DNA of 12,500 nt, from positions 1-12,500 of the forward strand of contig DKYS01000076.1 of the NCBI GenBank assembly GCA_002493395.1. Direction: 5' to 3'. The translations under genes and the position numbers were made by a program. This DNA comes from Turicibacter sp. UBA7094. GTDB lineage: Bacteria > Bacillota_I > Bacilli_A > MOL361 > Turicibacteraceae. Positions within the stretch are counted from its first letter, which is position 1. The number at the start of each line of letters is the position of its first letter. This document shows, piece by piece, positions 1-6,315 of the stretch. Under the pieces are notes generated by a model, which was not told the origin of the DNA, ran no database searches, and was given only the letters and a program-made list of their open reading frames with translations.

Positions 1-50
1 TTTTTAACTTTTTTTGTTTTCTTTCCCATCGCTCTTTTGGCGACTCATTT

Positions 51-79
51 ATAATATCATAATAACCCGCTTTTGACAA
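51..79 (-). promoter_or_regulatory. Candidate sigma-A promoter firing out of the left edge
   Basis: On the minus strand TTGTCA (79-74) is followed after exactly 17 bases by TATTAT (56-51), each hexamer one base off consensus. The 30 bases upstream are A/T tracts that could act as an UP element. Transcription would start near position 44 and leave the window, so the target gene is not visible. The first transcribed bases include GAGTCGCC, and the minus strand then carries an A7GTTA5 tract at the window edge. Both features remind me of tandem rRNA-operon promoters in Bacilli, but that is inference. Confidence 0.5.
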
Positions 80-111
80 GCTTAATTTTAAAAAAAGTTG
101 TATTTTATTCC

Positions 112-148
112 TAAAAGAGGCATCAATGATAAATTGATGCCTCTTTTA
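112..148 (-). terminator. Intrinsic terminator after cwlD
   Basis: A perfect 16-bp inverted repeat (112-127 with 133-148) with a 5-base loop starts two bases after the cwlD stop codon. In the minus-strand transcript the descending arm ends in UUUUA, followed by an A/U-rich tail. Confidence 0.85.
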
Positions 149-149
149 G

Positions 150-845
150 TTATTCAACTTCCATATTAGGATTATCTAGATAAGATAAAATTCCCTCATA
201 AATGGCGTATGCAATCTCATCTTGATACTCCTCAGTCCCTAACTTCTTTGCCTCCTCTGGATTAGACAAAAAACCAATCTCCACGAGTGTTGTTGGAACG
301 GTAGAATTTTTTAATATAAATAGGCTAGAAATGGCTTTAGCCTCACGTGTTGTCGTTTGCAAATTATTCTTCATACTCATCATAATGGCTGTAGCTAATT
401 GTTTATTTTCAACTTTTTTTGGATCATAAAAAGTTTGAGCCCCAGACCATGAGCTATTATTAATAGCGTTGGCATGAATGGAAACAACAATCCCGTTCTC
501 CTGTTCATTCATAATTTGAACTCGTTTACTTAAATCCTCTACCTTTCTTTTCTTCGCGCCCTCAGATGCTAAATCATAATCTCCATCTCGAGTTAAAATA
601 ACATTAATTCCATGCAACTTTAAGTAATCCTCTACCTTCTTAGTAATAGATAGAACAATCTCTTTCTCAATGACACCACTTGCTGATGAGGCACCACCGT
701 CTTTTCCACCATGTCCTGCATCTAAAACAACCGTCACTGAATGATTCGTATTATTCCAATTATTACGATACTCTCCTAATATGACTGGAATAAAACTTAA
801 AAACAACACAACTACTAATAAACCTATACTTAGTGTTTTTTTCAT
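150..845 (-). CDS. cwlD: CwlD, N-acetylmuramoyl-L-alanine amidase of spore cortex
   Basis: Zinc amidase of the Amidase_3 family that, in sporulating Bacillota, removes peptide side chains so that muramic delta-lactam can form in cortex peptidoglycan. With the start chosen here it has 231 residues. An N-terminal hydrophobic segment (about 5-24) is a signal or anchor, so it should act outside the membrane. Expected zinc ligands are visible: His45 in DAGHGG, Glu60 and His124 in SIHAN; catalytic Glu189 lies in VEIGFLSNP. The stretch DLASEGAKKRKVEDL and the SGAQTFY segment match CwlD rather than vegetative amidases, and the length is near the usual 237. Start choice: the minus strand reads AAAGGTGATGAGGATG, so the upstream GTG (854) lies inside the Shine-Dalgarno and ATG at 845 has the correct 8-base spacing. 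Starting at 854 would add three residues. A sigma-E-like promoter lies just upstream. Confidence 0.88.
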   Translation of the reverse strand: MKKTLSIGLLVVVLFLSFIPVILGEYRNNWNNTNHSVTVVLDAGHGGKDGGASSASGVIEKEIVLSITKKVEDYLKLHGINVILTRDGDYDLASEGAKKRKVEDLSKRVQIMNEQENGIVVSIHANAINNSSWSGAQTFYDPKKVENKQLATAIMMSMKNNLQTTTREAKAISSLFILKNSTVPTTLVEIGFLSNPEEAKKLGTEEYQDEIAYAIYEGILSYLDNPNMEVE

Positions 846-875
846 CCTCATCACCTTTGCGATTCTTTTTTTACA

Positions 876-904
876 AGTTTATGAGGGTAGTCATTTAAAT
901 ATAA
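876..904 (-). promoter_or_regulatory. Candidate sigma-E promoter of cwlD
   Basis: On the minus strand TTATATT (904-898) and CATAAACT (883-876) are 14 bases apart. Measured from the ATA core this is ATA-N16-CATAnnnT, a full match to the published B. subtilis sigma-E consensus (ATA, 16-18 bases, CATAnnnT). The start would fall near 868, about 10 bases before the ribosome binding site. It lies in the 85-base gap after cysE, so cwlD can be transcribed in the mother cell independently. CwlD expression under sigma-E is established in B. subtilis; here it is inferred from sequence only. Confidence 0.55.
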
Positions 905-930
905 TAAAAGCCTTAAAATTCGTGTTTTAA

Positions 931-1434
931 TTACTTTTTAATCGCACTAGGCACACCAACCGATGTTTTTTCAGGAGGGACATCCTTCAAAACGACTGCA
1001 TTAGCTCCAATCATGCACCCTTTCCCAAGTGTAATATTTCCAAGAACCTTAGCCCCTGCACCAATAGTCACTCCATCCTCTACTGTAGGATGACGTTTTC
1101 CACTTGAATCCCCCCGGCCGACTCCACCTAGGGTCACCCCGTGATACATCGTCACATCATCTCCAATTATACTTGTCGCTCCAATGACAACCCCTGTTCC
1201 GTGATCAATAAACAGACGCTTACCAATTTTTGCAGCTGGATGAATTTCGATATTTAACAAACATCTTACCATAAACATCAACATTTCAGCGACGAACTTA
1301 AAGTGACACTCATATAAAAAGTGAGCAATACGATACCAAAACACAGCCTGCACACCTGGATATAACAAAATAATTTGAAAAAAGTTTCGCGCCGCAGGAT
1401 CTCGTCGTTTAATTGAATTAAAATACGCTCTCAC
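931..1434 (-). CDS. cysE: Serine O-acetyltransferase CysE, short form
   Basis: Transfers an acetyl group from acetyl-CoA to L-serine, the first step of cysteine synthesis, in the cytoplasm. The 167-residue protein has the SAT N-terminal helical part (DPAAR at 12-16, RIAH at 35-38) followed by a left-handed beta-helix of hexapeptide repeats. Key residues are present: IEIHP (62-66), DHGTG with catalytic His78, and GKRHP with His115. It stops just after the last coil (GVPSAIKK), about 45-50 residues short of B. subtilis CysE (217). The bases after the stop do not encode the missing tail in any frame I checked, so this looks like a natural short form, not a frameshift. Start is GTG after GAAGGGAAGAG; an overlapping upstream ATG hits a stop after two codons. 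It is not next to gltX or cysS as in Bacillus. No clear promoter or T-box is visible upstream. Confidence 0.9.
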   Translation of the reverse strand: MRAYFNSIKRRDPAARNFFQIILLYPGVQAVFWYRIAHFLYECHFKFVAEMLMFMVRCLLNIEIHPAAKIGKRLFIDHGTGVVIGATSIIGDDVTMYHGVTLGGVGRGDSSGKRHPTVEDGVTIGAGAKVLGNITLGKGCMIGANAVVLKDVPPEKTSVGVPSAIKK

Positions 1435-1552
1435 TTCATCTCTTCCCTTCTTTCACTATACTTGTTATTATCGTATGAGATTTATATGAATAATTGATTA
1501 AAATCTTCCAGTATTTTTAAAAAAATAAGTTAGCATCTATTTTTTAAAATGT

Positions 1553-1594
1553 AAAAGCCCTCTGTTACATTTTTTTATGTAACAGAGGGCTTTT
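1553..1594 (-). terminator. Intrinsic terminator after the membrane coiled-coil gene
   Basis: Perfect 18-bp inverted repeat (1553-1570 with 1577-1594) around a T6 loop, starting two bases past the stop of the upstream minus-strand gene. The minus-strand stem ends in four U residues. Confidence 0.88.
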
Positions 1595-1596
1595 CT

Positions 1597-2436
1597 TTAT
1601 TTTTTCTTATCCTCTATTTGGTTAAGTCGTTGCTGATAATTTTCTAACTGTTCTGCTAAGCGATGATTGTTTTCAACTAATTGTTGGCTAACTTCTTTCA
1701 AGTGTTTAATTTCAGTGTTTTGGTTTTCAATCATCTGTTTCATTTGTTTTCGATGGTCATCCTCTATCAACGCTGATAAGGCCTCTTTTAAATTATCTGC
1801 TACTAGATTTTCTAAATACCAGATAATCTCTTTTGATCGATAACGATATTTTTCAGGTAATACTGTTTTTTTAGCCAGCTCCTCCTCTAATCTAGAAATT
1901 TGTTGATCTATTTCATCTATTTCATCACGTAAATGGTTAGCCAGTAAGGAATGTTGAATATGCTGATAATCATAACTTGTTTTGGCTTCCTCTATCACAC
2001 ACTCAAGTGATTGAATAGCTGCTGGTCGTTTTTTATTTAAATAATATTTCACGCCAAAGCAATAAACGACATAAACAAATGCTACAAGGATAAGGAATAA
2101 AAAGAGAACAGACAAGAAATTAACTCCAAGCATGAAAAATAAATAAGAGAAAAGTACCCCGATAATTAAATCAAGTAAAATAACGATTTCCCTAAAATCT
2201 TTGATATTTTGAGTTAACTCTTCATACTTTTGAGATGCTTTATAGCCCTCACTCTCATAATACTTCTCTTTAACGGCAGCCACATATTCTTTTTGTGTAC
2301 TTTCAATGGTTAATGCTAAAGATTCTGACTTTTTAAGTCGATCCTTTTTATAGCTATCAATTGTGTTTATCATCTCATTTGTTAATCGGAGATTTTCAAT
2401 TAAATCGTTTTTAGCTAGGTAATCCATTTCAGACAC
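1597..2436 (-). CDS. Uncharacterised membrane protein with two helices and coiled coils
   Basis: I do not recognise a named family. The 279-residue protein has a charged helical N-terminal part (about 1-80), two hydrophobic segments separated by a short turn (about 83-104 and 107-129), and a long charged helical C-terminal region (about 140-279) with strong heptad character, rich in Glu, Gln, Lys and Leu. This suggests a membrane hairpin with both coiled-coil arms in the cytoplasm. A segment at about 193-227 (LPEKYRYR, then YLENLVADNLKEALSALIEDD) resembles a motif I recall from uncharacterised Bacillota membrane proteins (roughly YLxxGRADxLKEAxNLYE); that is memory, not a search. Start is GTG preceded by GGGGAGAGAAAA; an internal ATG at residue 4 is too far from the site. 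A candidate sigma-A promoter lies at 2481-2509 and a perfect terminator follows, so it is probably monocistronic. Structural or scaffolding roles are possible; no catalytic motif is seen. Confidence 0.8.
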   Translation of the reverse strand: MSEMDYLAKNDLIENLRLTNEMINTIDSYKKDRLKKSESLALTIESTQKEYVAAVKEKYYESEGYKASQKYEELTQNIKDFREIVILLDLIIGVLFSYLFFMLGVNFLSVLFLFLILVAFVYVVYCFGVKYYLNKKRPAAIQSLECVIEEAKTSYDYQHIQHSLLANHLRDEIDEIDQQISRLEEELAKKTVLPEKYRYRSKEIIWYLENLVADNLKEALSALIEDDHRKQMKQMIENQNTEIKHLKEVSQQLVENNHRLAEQLENYQQRLNQIEDKKK

Positions 2437-2480
2437 TTTTCTCTCCCCTTTCTAAATTCATTTTACTCGCGACATTTTTC

Positions 2481-2509
2481 TTTATATGATAAATAATTTC
2501 TCTTGAAAA
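2481..2509 (-). promoter_or_regulatory. Candidate sigma-A promoter of the membrane coiled-coil gene
   Basis: On the minus strand TTTTCA (2509-2504) and TATAAA (2486-2481) are separated by 17 bases. The -10 box matches 5 of 6 consensus positions and the -35 box 4 of 6. The leader before the GTG start would be about 40 bases. Confidence 0.42.
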
Positions 2510-2547
2510 AGTCTCTTATTTGGAAGTGCCAATCACATTTACTCTTT

Positions 2548-2634
2548 TTAATCAGATGTCCTTTTAAAATTAATATATGTTATTTTGAAGAAATGTATGA
2601 CCCACTCTTTAAAAGTTGTCTCCTCGAACTCCAT
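2548..2634 (-). CDS. Possible 28-residue small protein
   Basis: A short minus-strand frame begins with ATG (2634-2632) about 8 bases after AAGGGGAAG, a plausible ribosome binding site, and ends in TAA at 2548. The peptide starts MEFEETTFKEWVIHFF and ends in a basic FKRTSD tail. It would form one amphipathic or membrane-surface helix with acidic N-terminus and basic C-terminus. It lies 111 bases ahead of the membrane coiled-coil gene. The length is small enough to occur by chance and no promoter is obvious; conservation would decide. I do not assign a function. Confidence 0.25.
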   Translation of the reverse strand: MEFEETTFKEWVIHFFKITYINFKRTSD

Positions 2635-2752
2635 TTACACTTCCCCTTAATCGATTTTAACCTCTATCTAATAAAAAATTTTATCTTTTATGTTTAGCCG
2701 GTGGGAGATTAGTGGCAAATCACTAGTTTCAAGAAGGTGTCTAAAAACAAAA

Positions 2753-2783
2753 AAGACTTTCCCGCTAATCACGAGAAAGCCTT
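2753..2783 (-). terminator. Intrinsic terminator after pgi
   Basis: 12-bp stem with two G-U pairs (2753-2764 with 2772-2783) and a 7-base loop. In the minus-strand transcript it is followed by an unusually clear U tract (TTTTTTGTTTTT). It lies 18 bases past the pgi stop codon. Confidence 0.88.
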
Positions 2784-2801
2784 AAAAACGTTGATATAAC
2801 G

Positions 2802-4154
2802 TTATTTTAAGCGTGCTTCTAATTCTGCTTTTAACGCTTCATTACCTGGTTTTCCAAGTAACGCAAACATATTTTTCTTGTAGGCCTCTACACCTGGTTG
2901 GTCAAAAGGATTGATTCCTAAAATATATCCGCTCATTGCACATGCTTTTTCAAAGAAATAGACTAAATATCCAAAGCTATACGCTGACAATTCAGGTAAA
3001 TCGATGATTAAATTTGGAACTCCTCCGTCAATATGAGCTAATACTGTTCCTTGGAATGCCTTTTTATTAACAAAGTCAATTGTTTTACCCGCTAAATAGT
3101 TTAATCCGTCTAAATCTGTTTCTTCAGCTTCTAAAACAACTTCACGAGTTGGTTTTACAACGTTAACAACTGTTTCGAAAATATCACGACGTCCATCTTG
3201 AATAAATTGTCCCATTGAGTGTAAATCTGTTGAGAATGATGCTGCAGCTGGGAAAATTCCCTTTTGATCTTTTCCTTCAGATTCTCCAAATAATTGTTTC
3301 CACCATTCATTAAAATAGAATAAGGCTGGTTCATAGTTAATTAACATTTCGATTGTTTTACCTTTTGAGTATAAGGCATTACGGATAACAGCATATTGAT
3401 ACGCTTCGTTTTCTGCTAAATTTGGATTAGCATATTCAATGCGAGCATCATTTGCTCCACGCATCATTTCTTTAATATCCACTCCACTAACTGCAATTGG
3501 TAATAATCCTACCGCTGTTAAAACTGAGAAACGTCCACCTACATTGTCAGGAACAATAAATGTTTCATACCCCTCACTTGTTGCTAATGTTTTTAGGGCA
3601 CCTTTTTGTGCATCAGTTGTTGCATAGATACGTTTATTCGCTTCTTCGCGTCCAACTTTTTCGATTAATAATTTTTTAAATACACGGAAAGCAATCGCTG
3701 GTTCAGTTGTTGTACCAGATTTTGAAATAACATTAATTGAGAATGTTTTATCTGCTAAATATTCAATTAATTCTTGAACGTATGTTGAAGAAATATGATG
3801 CCCTACAAAGATAATTTGTGGTGTTTTGCGTGACGCTTTATCTTGTAAATTATAGAAATGGTTATTTAATGCTTCAATTGCGGCGCGAGCTCCAAGGTAA
3901 GACCCTCCGATACCGATTACTAATAAAACATCTGAGTCTGATTGAATTTTTGCAGCTGCTTTTTGAATACGAGCAAATTCATCTTTATCATAAGATTCTG
4001 GTAAATCAACCCATCCTAAGAAATCATTACCTGCTCCAGTTTGTTCATGAATACGTTTGTGTAATACATTCACTAACTCAGTTGCATAATCTAGTTCATG
4101 TTGTGCAACAAAAGACGCTGCATTTTCATAATTAAATGATAGGAATTTTCCCAT
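2802..4154 (-). CDS. pgi: Glucose-6-phosphate isomerase
   Basis: Interconverts glucose 6-phosphate and fructose 6-phosphate in glycolysis and gluconeogenesis; cytoplasmic. The 450 residues equal the length of the Bacillus enzyme. Both family signatures are intact: DNVGGRFSVL (203-212, with Arg208) and NPFDQPGVEAYK ending at Lys426, the expected catalytic lysine. The sugar-phosphate binding loop SKSGTTTEP (144-152), GIGGSYLG (81-88) and the catalytic Glu within LFGESEGK (Glu291) are also present. Start ATG is fixed by AAGGAGG eight bases upstream; that site lies inside the last codons of yugI, whose stop is two bases from this start. Translation of the two genes is therefore likely coupled. 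A strong terminator follows. Codon use matches a highly expressed gene more than the neighbours do (an impression, not computed). Confidence 0.98.
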   Translation of the reverse strand: MGKFLSFNYENAASFVAQHELDYATELVNVLHKRIHEQTGAGNDFLGWVDLPESYDKDEFARIQKAAAKIQSDSDVLLVIGIGGSYLGARAAIEALNNHFYNLQDKASRKTPQIIFVGHHISSTYVQELIEYLADKTFSINVISKSGTTTEPAIAFRVFKKLLIEKVGREEANKRIYATTDAQKGALKTLATSEGYETFIVPDNVGGRFSVLTAVGLLPIAVSGVDIKEMMRGANDARIEYANPNLAENEAYQYAVIRNALYSKGKTIEMLINYEPALFYFNEWWKQLFGESEGKDQKGIFPAAASFSTDLHSMGQFIQDGRRDIFETVVNVVKPTREVVLEAEETDLDGLNYLAGKTIDFVNKKAFQGTVLAHIDGGVPNLIIDLPELSAYSFGYLVYFFEKACAMSGYILGINPFDQPGVEAYKKNMFALLGKPGNEALKAELEARLK

Positions 4155-4156
4155 TT

Positions 4157-4534
4157 TTAATCCTCCTTGCTAACCCTTGCTATTTTATCGAGTGAATCTC
4201 GAATCCAAATGGGTAAATGTTGGGCGAGTGGTGCAAATCCATTTGAAGTCTCAAAATCAGAGGCCTTCATACGACTTTTTCGGCCGCTATCGCTATAATT
4301 GGAAATTCCTTTTAAAGTTAATTGCGCTTGTCGATTGTCAGAGTCAAGCTTAAGAATTTTCACATCAATATACTGACCGACATTCACAAAATTCCGAATA
4401 TCTTTAACATAACAATCGGAGAATTCTGAAATATGAATGAGTCCCCGGTATTCATCACCTAATCGAACAAATGCACCATAAGGTTGAATCCCTGTGACCT
4501 TTCCTCGTACGATACTCCCTTCTTTGATTTTCAT
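4157..4534 (-). CDS. yugI: S1 RNA-binding domain protein, YugI/GSP13 family
   Basis: Small cytoplasmic protein with one S1 domain (about residues 4-72: GSIVRGKVTGIQPYGAFVRL, GLIHISEF, VGQYIDVKIL), followed by a basic linker and a short C-terminal segment containing GFAPL and WI. This matches YugI (general stress protein 13) of B. subtilis, about 130 residues, which associates with ribosomes; the related pneumococcal CvfD is a post-transcriptional regulator. The precise role here is unknown. Two adjacent ATGs open the frame. GAGGTG lies 5 bases before the first (4537) and 8 before the second (4534), so I prefer the second; the difference is one residue. An extended -10 promoter lies at 4566-4574, and pgi follows immediately, in the same transcript. 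In Bacillus yugI and pgi are also near neighbours. Confidence 0.9.
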   Translation of the reverse strand: MKIKEGSIVRGKVTGIQPYGAFVRLGDEYRGLIHISEFSDCYVKDIRNFVNVGQYIDVKILKLDSDNRQAQLTLKGISNYSDSGRKSRMKASDFETSNGFAPLAQHLPIWIRDSLDKIARVSKED

Positions 4535-4565
4535 CATTTACACCTCAGTTCATACATACACCCTT

Positions 4566-4574
4566 ATTATATCA
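4566..4574 (-). promoter_or_regulatory. Candidate extended -10 promoter of yugI-pgi
   Basis: The minus strand reads TGATATAAT (4574-4566), a perfect TGnTATAAT extended -10 element. No good -35 hexamer is seen at 16-18 bases, which is common for this promoter class. The start would be near 4559, leaving a leader of about 25 bases that contains the GAGGTG site. Confidence 0.55.
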
Positions 4575-4690
4575 TATAAATTTTTACCGCATCATCGCAA
4601 TTATGATTTTTTTTAACTTTTTAATCTGACTACGTCGAAAGATTACTTTATCCCTTCGAAAATGGGCTATTTCCTTCCTTTTTGAAAATC

Positions 4691-4721
4691 AAAAAGCCTT
4701 GAGATTTTCTCAAGACTTTTT
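4691..4721 (-). terminator. Intrinsic terminator after yumC
   Basis: 14-bp stem with one G-U pair (4691-4704 with 4708-4721) around a 3-base loop, 10 bases past the yumC stop. The minus-strand descending arm ends in U5, followed by GAUUUUC. Confidence 0.85.
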
Positions 4722-4731
4722 AATCTAATGA

Positions 4732-5721
4732 TTATTTCATCATCGCCGAGCTATGTTTATGACGATGGACCTTTTCCGGGTAAGCATAGGCAATAGCGGC
4801 ATTAATAGCAACAACGACTTCCCCGAATCCCGTTGTAATCATTTTAATCTTCCCATCAAATGTACAAGCATCACCCGCTGCAAAGATACCACTCACACTT
4901 GTTTGCTGCGTAATATCTACACGGAGAGCATTTTTTTCTAATTCAATATCCCAATCTTTAATAGGCCCTAATGAAGAGATAAATCCGTATAAAACAATGA
5001 TTTCATCAGCAGGGAGTACTTTCGTTTCACCCGTCTCCACATTCACTAATTCCACCTCTGTTGCCAGATTTTTTTCACCCCTTACATCTTTAGCAACATA
5101 TGGGGTTAGACAATTAATATTCGCTTGTTTTAAATTCTCAACACTAGAGGCGTGGGCTCTAAATTCATGACGGCGATGGACAATAGAAACACTTTTAGCT
5201 ACTCCGTCTAGCATCAATGCCCAATCGACAGCAGAGTCTCCTCCACCAAAAATCACAACATCTTTCCCTTTAAATGTTTCCATTGTTGAAACAAAGTAAT
5301 GAATATTCGTAAAATCCTCTGCATGGGCAACATCTAATTTACGAGGAGTAAACGCCCCATTACCGGCAGTGATCACAATCGAATGCGAATAATGACATTC
5401 TTGATCGGTACAAATCTTAAAGGTTCCATCCTCTAATTTTTCAACTGTTTGTACATTTGTATTCGTCACTACATCAATTCGTTCGTTAAATTGCTCCATT
5501 TGCTTCTTTAATTGATCCACCATCTCTCCTGCTTTAATTTTAGGATGTCCAGGTAAATCGTAAATATATTTTTCCGGATAAAGTGCTGCAAGTTGTCCCC
5601 CAAGTTGTGGTAATGCATCAATAATTTTTGTTCTCATTCCATGCATTCCTGCGTAAAAAGCTCCATAAATTCCAACCGGACCTCCACCAATAATGGTTAA
5701 ATCATACATATCGTTTTTCAT
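4732..5721 (-). CDS. yumC: Ferredoxin/flavodoxin--NADP+ reductase, YumC type
   Basis: FAD flavoenzyme of the thioredoxin-reductase-like FNR class, moving electrons between NADPH and ferredoxin or flavodoxin in the cytoplasm. The 329 residues hold the FAD-binding GGGPVG (12-17), LPQLGGQL (37-44), an NADPH-binding GGGDSA (159-164) with HRR (182-184) for the 2'-phosphate, and the C-terminal FAD motif AAGDAC (281-286). The CxxC redox pair of true thioredoxin reductases is absent, which supports YumC over TrxB. Start ATG follows GAAGAGGTG by 8 bases. A good sigma-A promoter lies at 5773-5801 and a terminator follows, so it can be transcribed alone; no terminator separates it from yuiD upstream, so read-through is possible. 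Confidence 0.95.
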   Translation of the reverse strand: MKNDMYDLTIIGGGPVGIYGAFYAGMHGMRTKIIDALPQLGGQLAALYPEKYIYDLPGHPKIKAGEMVDQLKKQMEQFNERIDVVTNTNVQTVEKLEDGTFKICTDQECHYSHSIVITAGNGAFTPRKLDVAHAEDFTNIHYFVSTMETFKGKDVVIFGGGDSAVDWALMLDGVAKSVSIVHRRHEFRAHASSVENLKQANINCLTPYVAKDVRGEKNLATEVELVNVETGETKVLPADEIIVLYGFISSLGPIKDWDIELEKNALRVDITQQTSVSGIFAAGDACTFDGKIKMITTGFGEVVVAINAAIAYAYPEKVHRHKHSSAMMK

Positions 5722-5772
5722 CTACTTCACCTCTTCTTAATTAAAATGAATAAAATTTTTCCATTTATTTAT

Positions 5773-5801
5773 AGTATATCTAAAACTAGCACGACAGACA
5801 A
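5773..5801 (-). promoter_or_regulatory. Candidate sigma-A promoter of yumC
   Basis: On the minus strand TTGTCT (5801-5796) is followed after 17 bases by TATACT (5778-5773), matching 4 and 5 of 6 consensus positions. The leader would be about 45 bases. Confidence 0.65.
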
Positions 5802-5826
5802 CGTTTATCCCTTAAATTTTTTCCTC

Positions 5827-6291
5827 TTAGATAAGATTCAAAAAACGTCCGTAAATTAAAGCGACACTAATACCAAATAGGGCGCCAAATAACGTTTCCA
5901 CTGGCTTATGTCCTAATAATTCCTTAAACCTTGTTTGGTAAATTTTATCTTGAAAAAATAAAATATTCCCTCTTTTCATTAAATCATCTATTAAATGATT
6001 TAACATCTTTGCATGCTCTCCAGCATGCCGTCTAATTCCCATTGCGTCATAGATAACAACAGAAGCCAGACAAAAAGAGATAGCAAATGTGGTTGAATGA
6101 ACGCCATCTACAATAGCTACCGCTGTTGCCAACGCCGCAACAAAAGCAGAATGTGAACTAGGCATCCCCCCCGTTGATAACATAAGGGATGGTTTCCACT
6201 GCTTTTTAATGAGTAAATGAAGCGGAACTTTAACAAGTTGAGCGAGCACATTAGCTAAAATCGTAGCCTCTAATACATAATTAAACCACAT
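5827..6291 (-). CDS. yuiD: YuiD, divergent PAP2-family membrane protein
   Basis: Membrane protein of 154 residues in the divergent PAP2 family (formerly DUF212), distantly related to acid phosphatase/vanadium haloperoxidase enzymes. The conserved blocks are all present: GGMPSSHSA (41-49), YDAMGIRRHAGEHA (81-94) and GHKPVE (127-132). Three or four hydrophobic segments are visible (about 5-28, 46-62, 66-82 and 133-150). The family is presumed to act on a phospho-lipid substrate, but no reaction has been established that I know of. Start ATG lies 8 bases after AGAGGAG. It begins 24 bases after the yutG stop, so the two are probably one transcript; a lipid-phosphatase partner next to a phosphatidylglycerophosphatase homologue is suggestive of membrane lipid work. 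No terminator follows. Confidence 0.92.
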   Translation of the reverse strand: MWFNYVLEATILANVLAQLVKVPLHLLIKKQWKPSLMLSTGGMPSSHSAFVAALATAVAIVDGVHSTTFAISFCLASVVIYDAMGIRRHAGEHAKMLNHLIDDLMKRGNILFFQDKIYQTRFKELLGHKPVETLFGALFGISVALIYGRFLNLI

Positions 6292-6315
6292 AAATCTATC
6301 TCCTCTTATTATAAA

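Larger units (their letters stand above)
2437..2801. other. 365-base intergenic spacer between pgi and the membrane gene
   Basis: AT-rich spacer. Going leftward on the minus strand it holds the pgi terminator (2753-2783), a short weak hairpin with TAGTG/CACTA arms near 2711-2726, a possible 28-residue ORF (2548-2634), and a candidate promoter for the downstream gene (2481-2509). The plus-strand open frame at 2503-2697 has a TTG start and no ribosome binding site, so I regard it as non-coding. No riboswitch or RNA gene is recognised. Confidence 0.6.

Noticed and set aside
73..78. Perfect TTGACA on the plus strand
   Set aside because: No -10 element at 16-18 bases, and it would transcribe into the antisense of cwlD; it is the partner strand of the minus-strand TTGTCA box.
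2503..2697. Plus-strand 64-codon open frame in the pgi downstream spacer
   Set aside because: TTG start without a ribosome binding site, no recognisable domain, and it lies opposite minus-strand regulatory features; probably chance in AT-rich DNA.
3439..4135. Plus-strand open frames inside pgi
   Set aside because: Shadows of the pgi coding strand with no ribosome binding sites and no family features.
4622..4690. Short inverted TCGAAAG/CTTCGA pair between yugI and the yumC terminator
   Set aside because: Imperfect 6-base arms in AT-rich DNA without a role that the sequence supports.
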